NCBI GenBank assembly: GCA_002171615.1
Contig: NHEF01000010.1
Coordinates: 62,001-126,000 of the forward strand
Length of the DNA: 64,000 nucleotides
From: Gammaproteobacteria bacterium TMED78
GTDB lineage: Bacteria > Pseudomonadota > Gammaproteobacteria > Steroidobacterales > Rariloculaceae
Reading direction: 5' to 3'
Under the pieces are notes generated by a model. The model had not been told where the DNA came from and did not search any database. It was given only the letters and a program-made list of their open reading frames with translations. Numbering within the stretch: position 1 is the first letter of the stretch; every line of letters starts with the position of its first letter. A program made the translations under genes and the position numbers. Below, in pieces: positions 1-9,156 of the stretch.

Positions 1-569
1 CCAGAAACCTTGTAAGGCGTCTTATAATTTACTGAGTCATGAATTTCGGCTTCAAAAAGTAAAATATCACCCTCTCTACTATATCGCTCAATCACATATG
101 AATTTTTATCTCCTGAAAATGGCATACCATTAGTCCATACATAGTTGTCAGGAGACATATGAGTAGTTTTTATAACTAATGTCTTTTCTTCCCAATGACC
201 CACTGAATACCCAATAAGCGACACTGGCCAATCATCAGGAGCAATCCTTCCATCCATAAATATCCTTCTTACCATATGAAAATGTTCATATAAAAAAAGT
301 ATCTGATGATCTTGCATAACTATTTCTATTGGGTATGGATCGATAATACCAAGAGGAATGCCTGGCATTAAGCACTTTAATGTAGGATCAAGCTCTGGCA
401 AGAAGCTATCAAAAGATAATTTTCCTTCGGTAGTAAAATCAACTGAAGAAGATGGGGGATGGCCAATTCCGTGACCCGGCCAGGAAAAATCCCATATGCC
501 TTCTATATCATCATTAGAAAAGACCAATCTAGAGCAAAAAATTAAACATGTAAAAAATGTAAATCTGAT
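1..569 (-). CDS. Secreted DUF6152-like protein, 3' end cut by the window
   Basis: Not in the ORF track because it runs off the left edge. Read on the minus strand, the frame is open from a stop near 597 to base 1. It encodes a hydrophobic leader (RFTFFTCLIFCSRLVFS) followed by NDDIEGIWDFSWPGHG. The later part (LMPGIPLGIIDPYPIEI, then GYSVGHWEEKTLVIKT) aligns by eye with the C-terminal half of the DUF6152 protein at 9458-10510, so the two are paralogues. There is no ATG, GTG or TTG before the leader. A strong GAGGAG sits 6 nt before an ATC codon at 569-567, which I take as the start. The only in-frame alternative is a TTG at 527, which would remove the leader. Function unknown; probably periplasmic. 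Confidence 0.72.
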   Translation of the reverse strand, partial: MRFTFFTCLIFCSRLVFSNDDIEGIWDFSWPGHGIGHPPSSSVDFTTEGKLSFDSFLPELDPTLKCLMPGIPLGIIDPYPIEIVMQDHQILFLYEHFHMVRRIFMDGRIAPDDWPVSLIGYSVGHWEEKTLVIKTTHMSPDNYVWTNGMPFSGDKNSYVIERYSREGDILLFEAEIHDSVNYKTPYKVS

Positions 570-920
570 AGCAAGCTCCTCAAAATAAATATTTCATACT
601 ATTCATTCTAAAACAACACACAAGGGAACTTAAAAAACTGGTAGATTATAAAATAAAATAACTTTAATGCATCAACCAATCCCGCCTATTTGCTTTAAAT
701 ATTTAGTATCTTGTGCCATGATTACTTAAAGATCCTTGATTAGTAAATTGTAGAACAATCATATAGCAAATGTAAAATATATTGTCTGCTTTATAAAATA
801 GAATACTAATATGAATAAGGGATATAGGTAGAAAGATAGGTATTTCTAGCGTCTTCGAAGACTCCATCTCTTTCTGCCAGATTTATAGTGCTTTAAAATA
901 TTAAAAGTAAGGGGAATTTC
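570..920. other. Non-coding gap between divergent genes
   Basis: About 350 bases of very AT-rich sequence between the divergent DUF6152-like gene and the plus-strand operon starting at 921. I see no coding frame with a ribosome site, no tRNA and no terminator hairpin. It must hold promoters for both directions. Visible elements are a TATAGT near 884 (possible -10 for the operon, no good -35) and a 12-base perfect palindrome at 851-862. The plus-strand gene has a good AAGGGG ribosome site just before 921. Confidence 0.6.
851..862. promoter_or_regulatory. 12-bp perfect palindrome upstream of the operon
   Basis: GTCTTCGAAGAC is a perfect inverted repeat about 60 bases before the first operon gene and about 20 bases before a possible -10 (TATAGT). 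The position suits a dimeric regulator, but a single 12-bp palindrome may be chance. Confidence 0.2.
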
Positions 921-1886
921 ATGATTAGATTATCAATATTAATACTTTTTTGTTGTGCTCAAGGCTCTTTGATTGCTCAAACTCTTGTTCTATCAGATAT
1001 ACCTTGGATAAATTTAGATCAAGATTTTAAGAATGGGGATTCTTGGGAGCTCCAATTAGTTCCAACCCAAGATGAGATTTATGTTCCAATAGGCCTAGTA
1101 AAACCCGAAGGAGATGGTCCTTTTCCTATTATACTAATTGGCTCCGGACAAGGTATAAATGGAATCAAAAAAATACAAGATCAAATGGATATATCTCATG
1201 GCTTAATGATGCGTTTAGCTAATAGAGGCTATGCATCTGCTTTTGTAAATTTTAGAAATGAGGTTCCTGAGCTTTACAATGAAGTTGGTGATGCAGCCTT
1301 AATTGAAGATAATGTCAGTGGAGGTAGCCGCACTCTTCGTTCTAGAGGTAGCCTCGATTCTGATGACTTTATTTCTATTTTAAGACATGTTGGAAACCTG
1401 TCTTATATTGATGCTAATCGCATTGGTGCGATAGGAAGTAGCCATTCAGGGGAAATTATTATGAAAGCGGTATCAGATAGTGATTTATTAGCTGCTGCCG
1501 TTCCTGCAGAGGCCGCAGTTAGAGAATACCTACTTGTAAATGATGCTGATGCACCTCGAGATGAAACAGGCACAGAGCTTCAATTACAGGATGTAAATTA
1601 TGTAAGAAGCCTCTCTAATCGAGAGCGCGCAATGGAGCGGATTAACAGAATTAATACCCCTCTCCTAATTATGGGAAGAGATGGTGATCACTTACAAGGC
1701 TTATTTGAATTGTTGTTTGAATGGGTAAATGAATCCAAAAAAAATGTAAGGTGGTTATCTTACAGTCATCATGAACATGGATATGTTTTACTTCGTAACT
1801 TTCCTGATGGATCTTTTTCTCCAGACAGGATTCAGGAGCTAGCTTATAAAGAATATGCTGAATTTTTTGATAAGTATTTGAAATAA
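921..1886 (+). CDS. Exported alpha/beta hydrolase (dienelactone hydrolase/S9-like)
   Basis: A 321-residue protein with a signal peptide (MIRLSILILFCCAQGSLIAQ). The body has the alpha/beta-hydrolase layout: a strand and oxyanion region (PIILIGSGQG, about 69-78), a nucleophile elbow IGSSHSG with likely Ser174, an acid in MGRDGDH (about 251-257) and a late histidine in SHHEHGY (about 282-288). The elbow is GSSHS rather than textbook GxSxG, still small-x-Ser-x-small. Probably a periplasmic esterase or peptidase-like hydrolase. First gene of the plus-strand operon, with a clear AAGGGG ribosome site. Substrate unknown; the amidohydrolase and molybdenum hydroxylase downstream suggest catabolism of a cyclic or aromatic compound, which is inference. 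Confidence 0.75.
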   Translation: MIRLSILILFCCAQGSLIAQTLVLSDIPWINLDQDFKNGDSWELQLVPTQDEIYVPIGLVKPEGDGPFPIILIGSGQGINGIKKIQDQMDISHGLMMRLANRGYASAFVNFRNEVPELYNEVGDAALIEDNVSGGSRTLRSRGSLDSDDFISILRHVGNLSYIDANRIGAIGSSHSGEIIMKAVSDSDLLAAAVPAEAAVREYLLVNDADAPRDETGTELQLQDVNYVRSLSNRERAMERINRINTPLLIMGRDGDHLQGLFELLFEWVNESKKNVRWLSYSHHEHGYVLLRNFPDGSFSPDRIQELAYKEYAEFFDKYLK

Positions 1887-1947
1887 AGTAATTATCTAAA
1901 TTTTTTATATCTAATATGATCCAATAAACTTAAATAGGAGCCACTCG

Positions 1948-3009
1948 ATGAATAGAAGATTATTTTTAGAAAACGCAGTAAAAATATCAACTGGAACATT
2001 ACTTTCAAATGTAGCATTAAATACCTTCGCACAATCTAGAAAAGAAGTTTTCCTAAACGGTCAAAAAGTAACTATTATTGATATTCACGCGCATTGTCTT
2101 TTTCAAGAAGTGGCGCCATTAATTCAAGGTACTAAATTAGAAAATGCTTCTCTTGATGATATTCTTGTATTAGGCCCACATAGGATAGATGACCTAGACG
2201 AGAGGGGCATTGATATTGCTGCACTTAGCGTTAATCGTTTTTGGTGGTATGAAGGAGACAGCATAGATCAAGCAAAAGCAATAGTAAAACTAAATGATGA
2301 AGGTATTGCTGACTGGTGTAGTAGATATCCTAATAGATTTATAGGGCTGTCTTCTCCTGCTCTTCAATACCCAGAATTAGCTGCAGATCAAGTTGAGTAT
2401 GCTGTTAAAGAATTAGGTCATGTTGGAGTCTGTATAGGTGGCCATGCTCAAGGAGAAGTCCCATCTTCTGAAAAATATGATCCCTTTTGGAGGAAGGTCG
2501 AAGAACTAGGAGTACCAGTATTTATGCATCCTGACGGCTCTAGAAATATTATTCAACCAGGGGCTTTGGATGGGGCTGGTGGATTAGGTAATGTTATTGG
2601 AAACCCTCTTGAAACAACACTATTTCTATCAAGAATAATCTTTGATGGCACCTTAGATCGCTTCCCAAATGTTAAAGTAGTTGCCGCTCATGGAGGAGGT
2701 TATTTTCCTTCGTATCTTGGAAGGTCTGAAGTGGCTTGCATTAGAAATAACTCCAACTGTATTAATAAAAGGAATCCTAGTGAATACCTGAAAGATCAAA
2801 TTCTAATTGATACTATGATCTTCAATGAAGATGGTTTGCGCCACCTTGTCAATGTTGCTGGAATAGATCAATTAGTCTATGGATCCGATATGCCATTTAC
2901 TTGGCCAGACACAATAGACTTAGTTGCTAACGCTAATTTTTTGAGTAATGATGCAAAAAGAGCAATTCTTGGAGGAAATTTAATTAAATTACTTAACTTA
3001 AGTACTTAA
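1948..3009 (+). CDS. Tat-exported amidohydrolase (Amidohydrolase_2/ACMSD-like)
   Basis: 353 residues, metal-dependent TIM-barrel family. The N-terminus (MNRRLFLENAVKISTGTLLS) is a twin-arginine-type leader ending near FAQ. Metal-site motifs are present: IDIHAHC (about 44-50), FMHPDG in the middle, AHGGGY, and the late VYGSDMPF whose Asp is typical of this superfamily. ACMSD-like relatives perform hydrolysis or non-oxidative decarboxylation of cyclic acids. AGGAG lies 8 nt before the ATG. It sits 61 bases after the hydrolase and 52 before the molybdenum hydroxylase subunit, so co-transcription is likely. Substrate cannot be read from the sequence. Confidence 0.8.
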   Translation: MNRRLFLENAVKISTGTLLSNVALNTFAQSRKEVFLNGQKVTIIDIHAHCLFQEVAPLIQGTKLENASLDDILVLGPHRIDDLDERGIDIAALSVNRFWWYEGDSIDQAKAIVKLNDEGIADWCSRYPNRFIGLSSPALQYPELAADQVEYAVKELGHVGVCIGGHAQGEVPSSEKYDPFWRKVEELGVPVFMHPDGSRNIIQPGALDGAGGLGNVIGNPLETTLFLSRIIFDGTLDRFPNVKVVAAHGGGYFPSYLGRSEVACIRNNSNCINKRNPSEYLKDQILIDTMIFNEDGLRHLVNVAGIDQLVYGSDMPFTWPDTIDLVANANFLSNDAKRAILGGNLIKLLNLST

Positions 3010-3061
3010 TTTTTTTATCTAATGAATATAAGCTATAGATAAAAACTAGGGAGTGTATTTT

Positions 3062-3523
3062 ATGCCATTTGAATTAAAAGTTAATGGGGAATTGAAAATA
3101 TTAGATGTAGAGCCATCTTCGCTTTTGTTGTCCGTTCTTCGAGATGATCTTGAACTGAGTGGCCCAAGATTTGGATGTGGCGTTGCCCAATGCGGAGCTT
3201 GTACGGTCCTAGTAGATGGCCAGCCAATTAGGTCATGTGTTACTCCTATCTCTGCCCTATCTGGAAAAGAAATTACAACGATAGAGGGTCTAGGTAATCG
3301 AGAATCACCTCATCCATTACAAACTGCCTTTATTGAAGAGCAGGCTGCTCAATGTGGTTTTTGCTCTAGTGGAATGATAATGTCAGCAGCTAGCTTATTA
3401 GAAAAAAATCCAAAACCTACGGATCAAGATATTAAAGATGCTTTAAATGCAAATTTATGTAGATGCGGTACGCACACGAGAATACTCAAGGCTGTAAAAA
3501 AAGCTTCGGAGGATCTATCATGA
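3062..3523 (+). CDS. Molybdenum hydroxylase small subunit, [2Fe-2S] (IorA/CoxS-like)
   Basis: The track opens at a GTG at 3053, but the ATG at 3062 (MPFELKVNGE) has AGGGAG 8 nt upstream and fits family starts, giving 153 residues. It carries both iron-sulphur motifs: a ferredoxin-type set GCGVAQCGACTVLVDG...RSC in the first half and the second-domain set AQCGFCSSGM...NLCRCG near the end. It passes electrons from the molybdopterin subunit encoded next. The stop overlaps the next start as ATGA, indicating translational coupling. No FAD (CoxM-type) subunit is encoded nearby, which fits the two-subunit isoquinoline-oxidoreductase type. Confidence 0.93.
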   Translation: MPFELKVNGELKILDVEPSSLLLSVLRDDLELSGPRFGCGVAQCGACTVLVDGQPIRSCVTPISALSGKEITTIEGLGNRESPHPLQTAFIEEQAAQCGFCSSGMIMSAASLLEKNPKPTDQDIKDALNANLCRCGTHTRILKAVKKASEDLS

Positions 3524-5766
3524 AAAAGAATATTGAAATCTCAAGAAGAATTTTCCTTCAAAGTGTATCTGCTCTAGCAATCCAAGTTACAATTCCTGAT
3601 ACATCTTTTTCTCAAGCAAACTTACCGAGAAGCATTTCTGATAACCCTAGTCTTAATCTCTGGCTAAGAATAAATAGCGATAAAACAGTTTCTCTATCAA
3701 TGGGTAAAGCTGAATTAGGTCAGGGCATAAGAACATCTTTAGCTCAAATAGCAGCAGAAGAATTAGATATTCACTTCAATAGAATAAAAGTACAAGACCT
3801 TGATACAGATCACTCACCAACAGAAGGCAGGACAACAGGAAGTACATCTATCGAAAGAAGTGGAGTAGCTATAAGAATGGCGTCTTCAGAAGCTCGACAC
3901 CTTCTCCTTGAAAATGCTGCCGCAAAACTTTCTTCGCCTTCCGGAATAATTGATATAGATGAACTATCTGTAAATGATGGGCAAATACTCATTAATGGAA
4001 ATAGCTCTAGTCTGAGCTACTGGGATCTTCTTAGCAGTGAAGATTTTAACACAAAAATCTCTGGGCTAATCTCCCCTAAAGAACCAAAAAATCACAGTAT
4101 AGTTGGTTCTTCTCAAAAGAGACTTGATATCCCAGCTAAAGTTTTTGGGGAGCCAGCATATGTTCATGATATTAGAATGCCAAATATGCTCCATGCAAAA
4201 ATGGTGAGGCCAGAAATAGATAGTGCTAATCTAGTTTCTACTCAACCAAAGATAGTAGATGAAATTGAGGGAGTTATATCTGTTGTGCAAGATGGTTCTT
4301 TTCTTGCAGTTGTAGCTGAAAAAGAAGAGCAAGCAGTATCTGCAGCTGAAGCCTTAAGAAAAGTAACTATCTGGGAACAGTTTAGAGAAATACCTAGCCA
4401 AGATAGCTTCCCTAATGTGCTTAGAGAGTTAGAAGCACTTGACCCTGAAGTTATTTTTGATAATAAATCAAAATCTTCAAGTACAAAATCTGATAATGAT
4501 AGAGAATTATCAGCTGATTACTCTAGACCTTATATTGCTCATGCCGCTTTATCTCCATCTGCAGCTGTTGCAATGTGGGATGGAAATAGACTTACAGTAT
4601 GGAGCCATACTCAAGGCGTCTTCGAGCTAAAAGGAGCTATTTCCACCGCACTAGCCATAGAAGAATCAAAAGTTAGATGTATTCACGTAGAAGGTGCAGG
4701 CTGTTATGGACACAATGGCGCTGATGATGTGGCACTAGATGCAGCAATGATTGCTATGAGATTTGAGAGACAGCCAATTAAGCTTATCTGGTCAAGAGAA
4801 GATGAATTTAGACGAGAGCCATATGGTTCGGCTACAAGTATAAAGATTACTGCAGGACTTAATCCTTCTAATAAAATTTCTTACTGGGATTATGACCACT
4901 GGACCTGTACCCACTCAACAAGGCCATCTGGAGGAGTAGGAGCTGCTAATCTTCATGCATCTATTCAAAAAAATAATCCCTTACCTAATTCTGCTAGATA
5001 TTCACTTCAGAACCGCTTCAACGGTGGTGACCGAAATGCTGTAGCACTTTACGACTTACCCGAGCACAGGGTTACTAGACACTTTATCTCTGAAAATCCT
5101 CTAAGAGTTTCAGCACTGAGAGGCCTAGGGGCTCATGCAAATGTTTTTGCAATAGAGTCATTTATGGATGAGCTTGCCAAGGAAGCTGATGCAGATCCTA
5201 TTAGTTTTCGAATTGAACATCTTAAGGATTACCGTGCTAAAGCAGTTCTTGAAGAGGTAAAAAAATTGGCAGAGAGTAAAAAGAGGCTAGAAATCCCTGA
5301 AAACTTTGGGAGAGGTGTCGGTTTTGCTAGATATAAAAATACTAGTACCTATTTTGCTGTAATTATAGACTTAGGTGTTAACTTAAGTACTGGCGTTATT
5401 AATGTTCATAGAGCTTTTGCAGCTGTAGATGCAGGACAAATTATAAATCCTGACGGTGTTACCAATCAAATAGAGGGTGGTATAATACAAGCGACTAGCT
5501 GGACCCTAAAAGAATCAGTAAAGTTTTCAACTTCTGGCATAGAAAGTACCAACTGGGCTACCTATCCAATTCTCCGGTTCTCTGAAATTCCCTCGGTTGA
5601 GGTTAGCTTAATCAATAGGCCAGATTTAGCATCTTCTGGGCCTAGCGAATGTGCTCAAGGGCCTACATCTGCAGCAATTGCTAATGCAGTAGCAAACGCT
5701 ACAGAGCTTCGTATTAGAGACCTGCCTCTCACTCAAGAGAAAATAATCTTAAATCTAAACTCATAA
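3520..5766 (+). CDS. Molybdopterin-binding large subunit (IorB-like), Tat leader
   Basis: The track start at 3463 lies inside the small subunit. The ATG at 3520 overlaps its stop (ATGA) and has GGAGG 7 nt upstream, giving 748 residues, the usual IorB size. The leader contains SRRIFLQ, a twin-arginine motif, so the folded enzyme is probably exported. MGKAELGQGIRTSLAQIAAEEL is the typical first cofactor segment. LRGLGAHANVFAIESFMDELA lies in the substrate and cofactor domain. GPSECAQGPTSAAIANAV near the end holds the Glu expected as catalytic base. Isoquinoline, aldehyde or another heterocycle could be the substrate; family membership is sure, substrate is not. Confidence 0.9.
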   Translation: MKKNIEISRRIFLQSVSALAIQVTIPDTSFSQANLPRSISDNPSLNLWLRINSDKTVSLSMGKAELGQGIRTSLAQIAAEELDIHFNRIKVQDLDTDHSPTEGRTTGSTSIERSGVAIRMASSEARHLLLENAAAKLSSPSGIIDIDELSVNDGQILINGNSSSLSYWDLLSSEDFNTKISGLISPKEPKNHSIVGSSQKRLDIPAKVFGEPAYVHDIRMPNMLHAKMVRPEIDSANLVSTQPKIVDEIEGVISVVQDGSFLAVVAEKEEQAVSAAEALRKVTIWEQFREIPSQDSFPNVLRELEALDPEVIFDNKSKSSSTKSDNDRELSADYSRPYIAHAALSPSAAVAMWDGNRLTVWSHTQGVFELKGAISTALAIEESKVRCIHVEGAGCYGHNGADDVALDAAMIAMRFERQPIKLIWSREDEFRREPYGSATSIKITAGLNPSNKISYWDYDHWTCTHSTRPSGGVGAANLHASIQKNNPLPNSARYSLQNRFNGGDRNAVALYDLPEHRVTRHFISENPLRVSALRGLGAHANVFAIESFMDELAKEADADPISFRIEHLKDYRAKAVLEEVKKLAESKKRLEIPENFGRGVGFARYKNTSTYFAVIIDLGVNLSTGVINVHRAFAAVDAGQIINPDGVTNQIEGGIIQATSWTLKESVKFSTSGIESTNWATYPILRFSEIPSVEVSLINRPDLASSGPSECAQGPTSAAIANAVANATELRIRDLPLTQEKIILNLNS

Positions 5767-5783
5767 ACTGATAGGGGAAAATA

Positions 5784-7259
5784 ATGAAAAAATATCTAAT
5801 CTATCTCTTATTTATCCTAAGTATTATTTCCGGATGTAGTAATTTTGGTGGTGAAAAAAATATAAGTATGCAAAATAATACTGAAGAATCTTGGAATATG
5901 TCTTTAGTAGGATCAAATAACTTACAGGGAAGAAGCGCCTATCATGCAGTGCCTCATCGCTATGATGATAGATATATTTTATTTGTTGGTCATCATTCTG
6001 GTGAAAAAGTAAATAGTTTAAATGGAAAAATAGAAACTAATGGTATGTCTATTTTGGATATTACTGATGCTAGTAATCCAATATATCTTTATCACCAGCC
6101 GCCCACAGAAGGAGCAGAGAACAGACAACATGTTCAAATTTGTAATGGGGCTGATTTACCAAATGCTGATCCTGAAAAAGTGTACTTAATTAACACAAAT
6201 GGAAGTCTAGGCGCAGAACTATTAGATGTAACTGCTCCGGAAAATCCTCAAATCATTGGAATGATATATTACACTGGAGAAACCAATATAGGGGGAAAAC
6301 AAACTCATAAGATTTATTGGGATTGTGAATCAGGAATTGCATATTTAAACGGTACTCCTGAAGGATGGCGCATTCGAAGAGTTCTTCAATTATTTGATAT
6401 GAGTAATCCCCTTGAGCCACATCATATTCGTAACTTTGCATTAGATGGAAGCCAACCAGGCGCTAATGGTCCTATCTCGACCCCTCTTCATGCTCCTTTC
6501 GCTTCTGGTAATAGAGTGTATCTTGGATATGGGGCAAGTGATGATGGTGTTATGCAAATCTTAGATCGAGATAAACTAATTAATGGTAATCCAGAATCAA
6601 ACGATCCATTCTCACCTACTACAGAAAATCTTTTATATCCTCAAATCAGCCGTTTGGATATGCCAGAGTATTATGGAGCACATTCAGTAAAGCCATTATT
6701 TAACATAGAGGTTAAAGACTTTGCTGATACAGAAAAAAATAAATTCTTAAACATAGTATTACTTGCTTCAGAAGAGATCGGTATAGGTAATTGCTCAACA
6801 GATAGAGATATGTTATTTATTGTTGATATAACAGATGAAGATAAACCTTTTCCAATCTCTTCTTTTCAAGCAAAAGAAAATCTTGGTAATTTTTGTGAAC
6901 GTGGTCTCCGCTTCGGGCTTCATGCAGTACATGATAGCTATCATCCTAATTTTGATAATTCGCTAGTAGTAATGTCTTACTTCAATGGGGGTACAAGAGT
7001 TGCTGATATTCGTGACCCCTTCGATCCAGTTGAAGTAGCTTATTTTGTTCCTCAAATGAATGATTTTACTCAAGAGATTTGTAGTGCTGAGGGTGGATTA
7101 TTTATTACAGCTCAAACTGACGAAAATTGCTTCAGACAAGTACAAACTAACAATGTAGATATTGATGATCGTGGATTAATTTATTCAGTTGATAGAGCAG
7201 GAAGTGGTCTGCATATCCTAGAATTAACCGGAAAAGCAAAGGAAATAGCAGGTCTATAA
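5784..7259 (+). CDS. LVIVD-repeat beta-propeller lipoprotein
   Basis: 491 residues. The leader MKKYLIYLLFILSIISGCSN has a lipobox (ISGC), so it is probably anchored in a membrane. Repeated segments of the form SILDITDASNPI, ELLDVTAPENPQ, QLFDMSNPLEPH, FIVDITDEDKPF and RVADIRDPFDPV match LVIVD-type beta-propeller blades. Such proteins are usually of unknown role, often extracytoplasmic. The AGGGGA ribosome site is well placed. It starts 17 bases after the molybdenum hydroxylase large subunit and could be a partner or substrate-binding protein for the exported enzyme, which is inference. Confidence 0.75.
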   Translation: MKKYLIYLLFILSIISGCSNFGGEKNISMQNNTEESWNMSLVGSNNLQGRSAYHAVPHRYDDRYILFVGHHSGEKVNSLNGKIETNGMSILDITDASNPIYLYHQPPTEGAENRQHVQICNGADLPNADPEKVYLINTNGSLGAELLDVTAPENPQIIGMIYYTGETNIGGKQTHKIYWDCESGIAYLNGTPEGWRIRRVLQLFDMSNPLEPHHIRNFALDGSQPGANGPISTPLHAPFASGNRVYLGYGASDDGVMQILDRDKLINGNPESNDPFSPTTENLLYPQISRLDMPEYYGAHSVKPLFNIEVKDFADTEKNKFLNIVLLASEEIGIGNCSTDRDMLFIVDITDEDKPFPISSFQAKENLGNFCERGLRFGLHAVHDSYHPNFDNSLVVMSYFNGGTRVADIRDPFDPVEVAYFVPQMNDFTQEICSAEGGLFITAQTDENCFRQVQTNNVDIDDRGLIYSVDRAGSGLHILELTGKAKEIAGL

Positions 7260-7262
7260 TGT

Positions 7263-7688
7263 ATGAAAGTTTTATTAGGATTTTTCTCAACTTTTTTAGT
7301 AATTTCCATTATTTTTAATACTATAAGTTTTCTTAAAAAACCAACTACAGAGCAACAGATGGATTTTAAAATTGTAAATGTAACTGAATTAAATAAAATT
7401 AACCAAGCAAGCGAGGAGAATAATCTCTTACTTGATGTCAGAACTAAGGAAGAGTTCAATCTCGGGCACATACCTAATGCTATAAATATTTCGCACGATT
7501 TACTTTTGACCAATATAAATCTCTTGAGCGATCATAAGAAAAAAAATATCTATGTTTATTGCAGAAGTGGCCCAAGAGCTGGTCTAGTAATAAATGAATT
7601 GCTGAATAATGGCTTTAATAATATCATAGATGTTGAAGGTGATTTTTTATCTTGGGTAAATGCAGAATTACCAATAGAAAAAAATTAA
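7263..7688 (+). CDS. Membrane-anchored rhodanese-domain protein
   Basis: 141 residues. An N-terminal hydrophobic segment (about 3-24) is followed by a single rhodanese domain with LLLDVRTKEEFNLGHIPNA (about 55-73) and the active-site loop YCRSGPRAG, catalytic Cys100. The loop size fits sulphurtransferases. It starts 3 nt after the previous stop, so translation is probably coupled. It may carry persulphide sulphur outside the membrane, or serve as a sulphur donor for molybdenum cofactor sulphuration of the adjacent hydroxylase; the last idea is inference and would need cytoplasmic topology. Confidence 0.85.
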   Translation: MKVLLGFFSTFLVISIIFNTISFLKKPTTEQQMDFKIVNVTELNKINQASEENNLLLDVRTKEEFNLGHIPNAINISHDLLLTNINLLSDHKKKNIYVYCRSGPRAGLVINELLNNGFNNIIDVEGDFLSWVNAELPIEKN

Positions 7689-7701
7689 ATAGGAGAAATA
7701 G

Positions 7702-7941
7702 ATGAATGAAATTGATACTCAATTCTTTGCAGAGCAAATTGGCTTTTTAGTTATGAGTATTACTTGGTTTCTAACTGCAATCGCCTTTGCCATTATATTT
7801 GTCAATTTAAAAGGTGAAGAGAAGGGCTTAAGATACCCTAACCCGATTCTAAAGTTTTTAGGATTTACTACGCTTATATGGATAAGTGTTTGGATATTTC
7901 TAATTACTTTTTTTACTATTTTAGCTACTATATTTGCTTAG
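7702..7941 (+). CDS. Small membrane protein, two transmembrane helices
   Basis: 79 residues with two hydrophobic spans (about 10-33 and 50-75) separated by a short charged loop KGEEKGLRYPN. AGGAGA lies 5 nt before the ATG, supporting expression. I do not recognise the family. It lies 13 bases after the rhodanese gene and 9 before the thiolase gene, so it belongs to the operon. It could be a membrane anchor or accessory subunit for electron transfer from the molybdenum hydroxylase; nothing in the sequence proves this. Confidence 0.6.
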   Translation: MNEIDTQFFAEQIGFLVMSITWFLTAIAFAIIFVNLKGEEKGLRYPNPILKFLGFTTLIWISVWIFLITFFTILATIFA

Positions 7942-7950
7942 TAACTTATT

Positions 7951-9141
7951 ATGCTAGATCAAGCTGTAATTCTATCAACAGCTCGCACCCCAATAGGAAA
8001 AGCTTATAAAGGTGCCTTCAATCTCACCTATGGAGCTTCATTAGCTGGCCATGCTATTCAACATGCTATCAATAGAAGTGGCATTGAAACCAAAGAAGTA
8101 GAAGATGTTGTTATGGGCTGTGGCAGACCACAAGGAACAACTGGAAATAATATTGCAAGGCAAGCAGCTTTAAGAGCAGGGCTATCAACAAAAGTTTCTG
8201 GACTTACTGTTAGTAGGCACTGCTCATCAGGTTTACAAGCTATTGCTATAGCGGCACAAAACATAATTGCTGATGGAGCATCAGTGATTGTAGCAGGAGG
8301 AGTTGAATCAATATCCTTAGTTCAAAATAAACATACAAATACATATTTCACAGATGATCCCGAATTAATAAAATTACAACCAAATATCTATATGACTATG
8401 CTTGAAACTGCTGAAGTAGTAGCAAAAAAATATAAAATATCGAGAGAGCGGCAAGATGAATATGCACTGATTAGTCAAAAAAGAACTCATAATGCTCAAA
8501 CTAAAGGTATATTTGATAAAGAGATTGTCCCACTAGAAACTATAAAATTAGTAAAAAATAAAAATAATGACGAGATGAGTCAAAAAAAAGTTAAGCTATT
8601 AAAAGATGAAGGTAATCGCCCTTCTACTACAATAGAAGGCTTGGCAGAGCTAAAAACTGTTTTTGATGGAGATACAAAAACAGTCACTGCTGGTAATGCT
8701 TCTCAATTATCTGATGGGGCATCAGCATCTGTTCTAGTTAGTGAAAAATATGCAGAAAAAAATAACTTAGAACCAATAGCTGCCTATAAAGGCTTCGTAG
8801 TAGAAGGCTGTGATCCAGATGAAATGGGAATTGGTCCTGCTCTAGCTGTCCCTAAATTACTAAAAAAACATAGTTTGAGATTAAAGGATATTGACCTATG
8901 GGAGCTAAATGAAGCTTTTGCGGTTCAAACTCTTTATTGTAGAGATCGATTAGATTTACCAATGGAGATTACTAATGTAAATGGAGGTTCAATTTCTATA
9001 GGCCATCCTTATGGAATGACTGGAGCAAGGCTTGTTGGTCACGCAATCTTAGAGGGCAAAAGAAGAAAAGCGAAATATGTTGTTACCACTATGTGCATCG
9101 GAGGAGGCATGGGTGCCGCAGGTTTATTTGAAATTTTTTAA
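7951..9141 (+). CDS. Acetyl-CoA acyltransferase (thiolase)
   Basis: 396 residues, normal thiolase length. The acyl-accepting cysteine is in [12 protein letters not shown] (Cys91). The second and third catalytic regions are NEAFAVQ and [10 protein letters not shown]. The final cysteine lies in [13 protein letters not shown]. It catalyses cleavage of 3-ketoacyl-CoA or the reverse condensation. Cytoplasmic. No hydratase/dehydrogenase partner is next to it, so it does not look like part of a fad operon. The ribosome site is weak, so coupling to the upstream small gene (9 bases away) is likely. It may finish catabolism of the compound handled by the upstream enzymes. Confidence 0.9.
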   Translation: MLDQAVILSTARTPIGKAYKGAFNLTYGASLAGHAIQHAINRSGIETKEVEDVVMGCGRPQGTTGNNIARQAALRAGLSTKVSGLTVSRHCSSGLQAIAIAAQNIIADGASVIVAGGVESISLVQNKHTNTYFTDDPELIKLQPNIYMTMLETAEVVAKKYKISRERQDEYALISQKRTHNAQTKGIFDKEIVPLETIKLVKNKNNDEMSQKKVKLLKDEGNRPSTTIEGLAELKTVFDGDTKTVTAGNASQLSDGASASVLVSEKYAEKNNLEPIAAYKGFVVEGCDPDEMGIGPALAVPKLLKKHSLRLKDIDLWELNEAFAVQTLYCRDRLDLPMEITNVNGGSISIGHPYGMTGARLVGHAILEGKRRKAKYVVTTMCIGGGMGAAGLFEIF

Positions 9142-9156
9142 TTTTAAGGATTCACA

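Noticed and set aside
7181-7513. 110-residue minus-strand ORF
   Set aside because: Antisense to the LVIVD and rhodanese genes, no ribosome site, low-complexity translation; a shadow.
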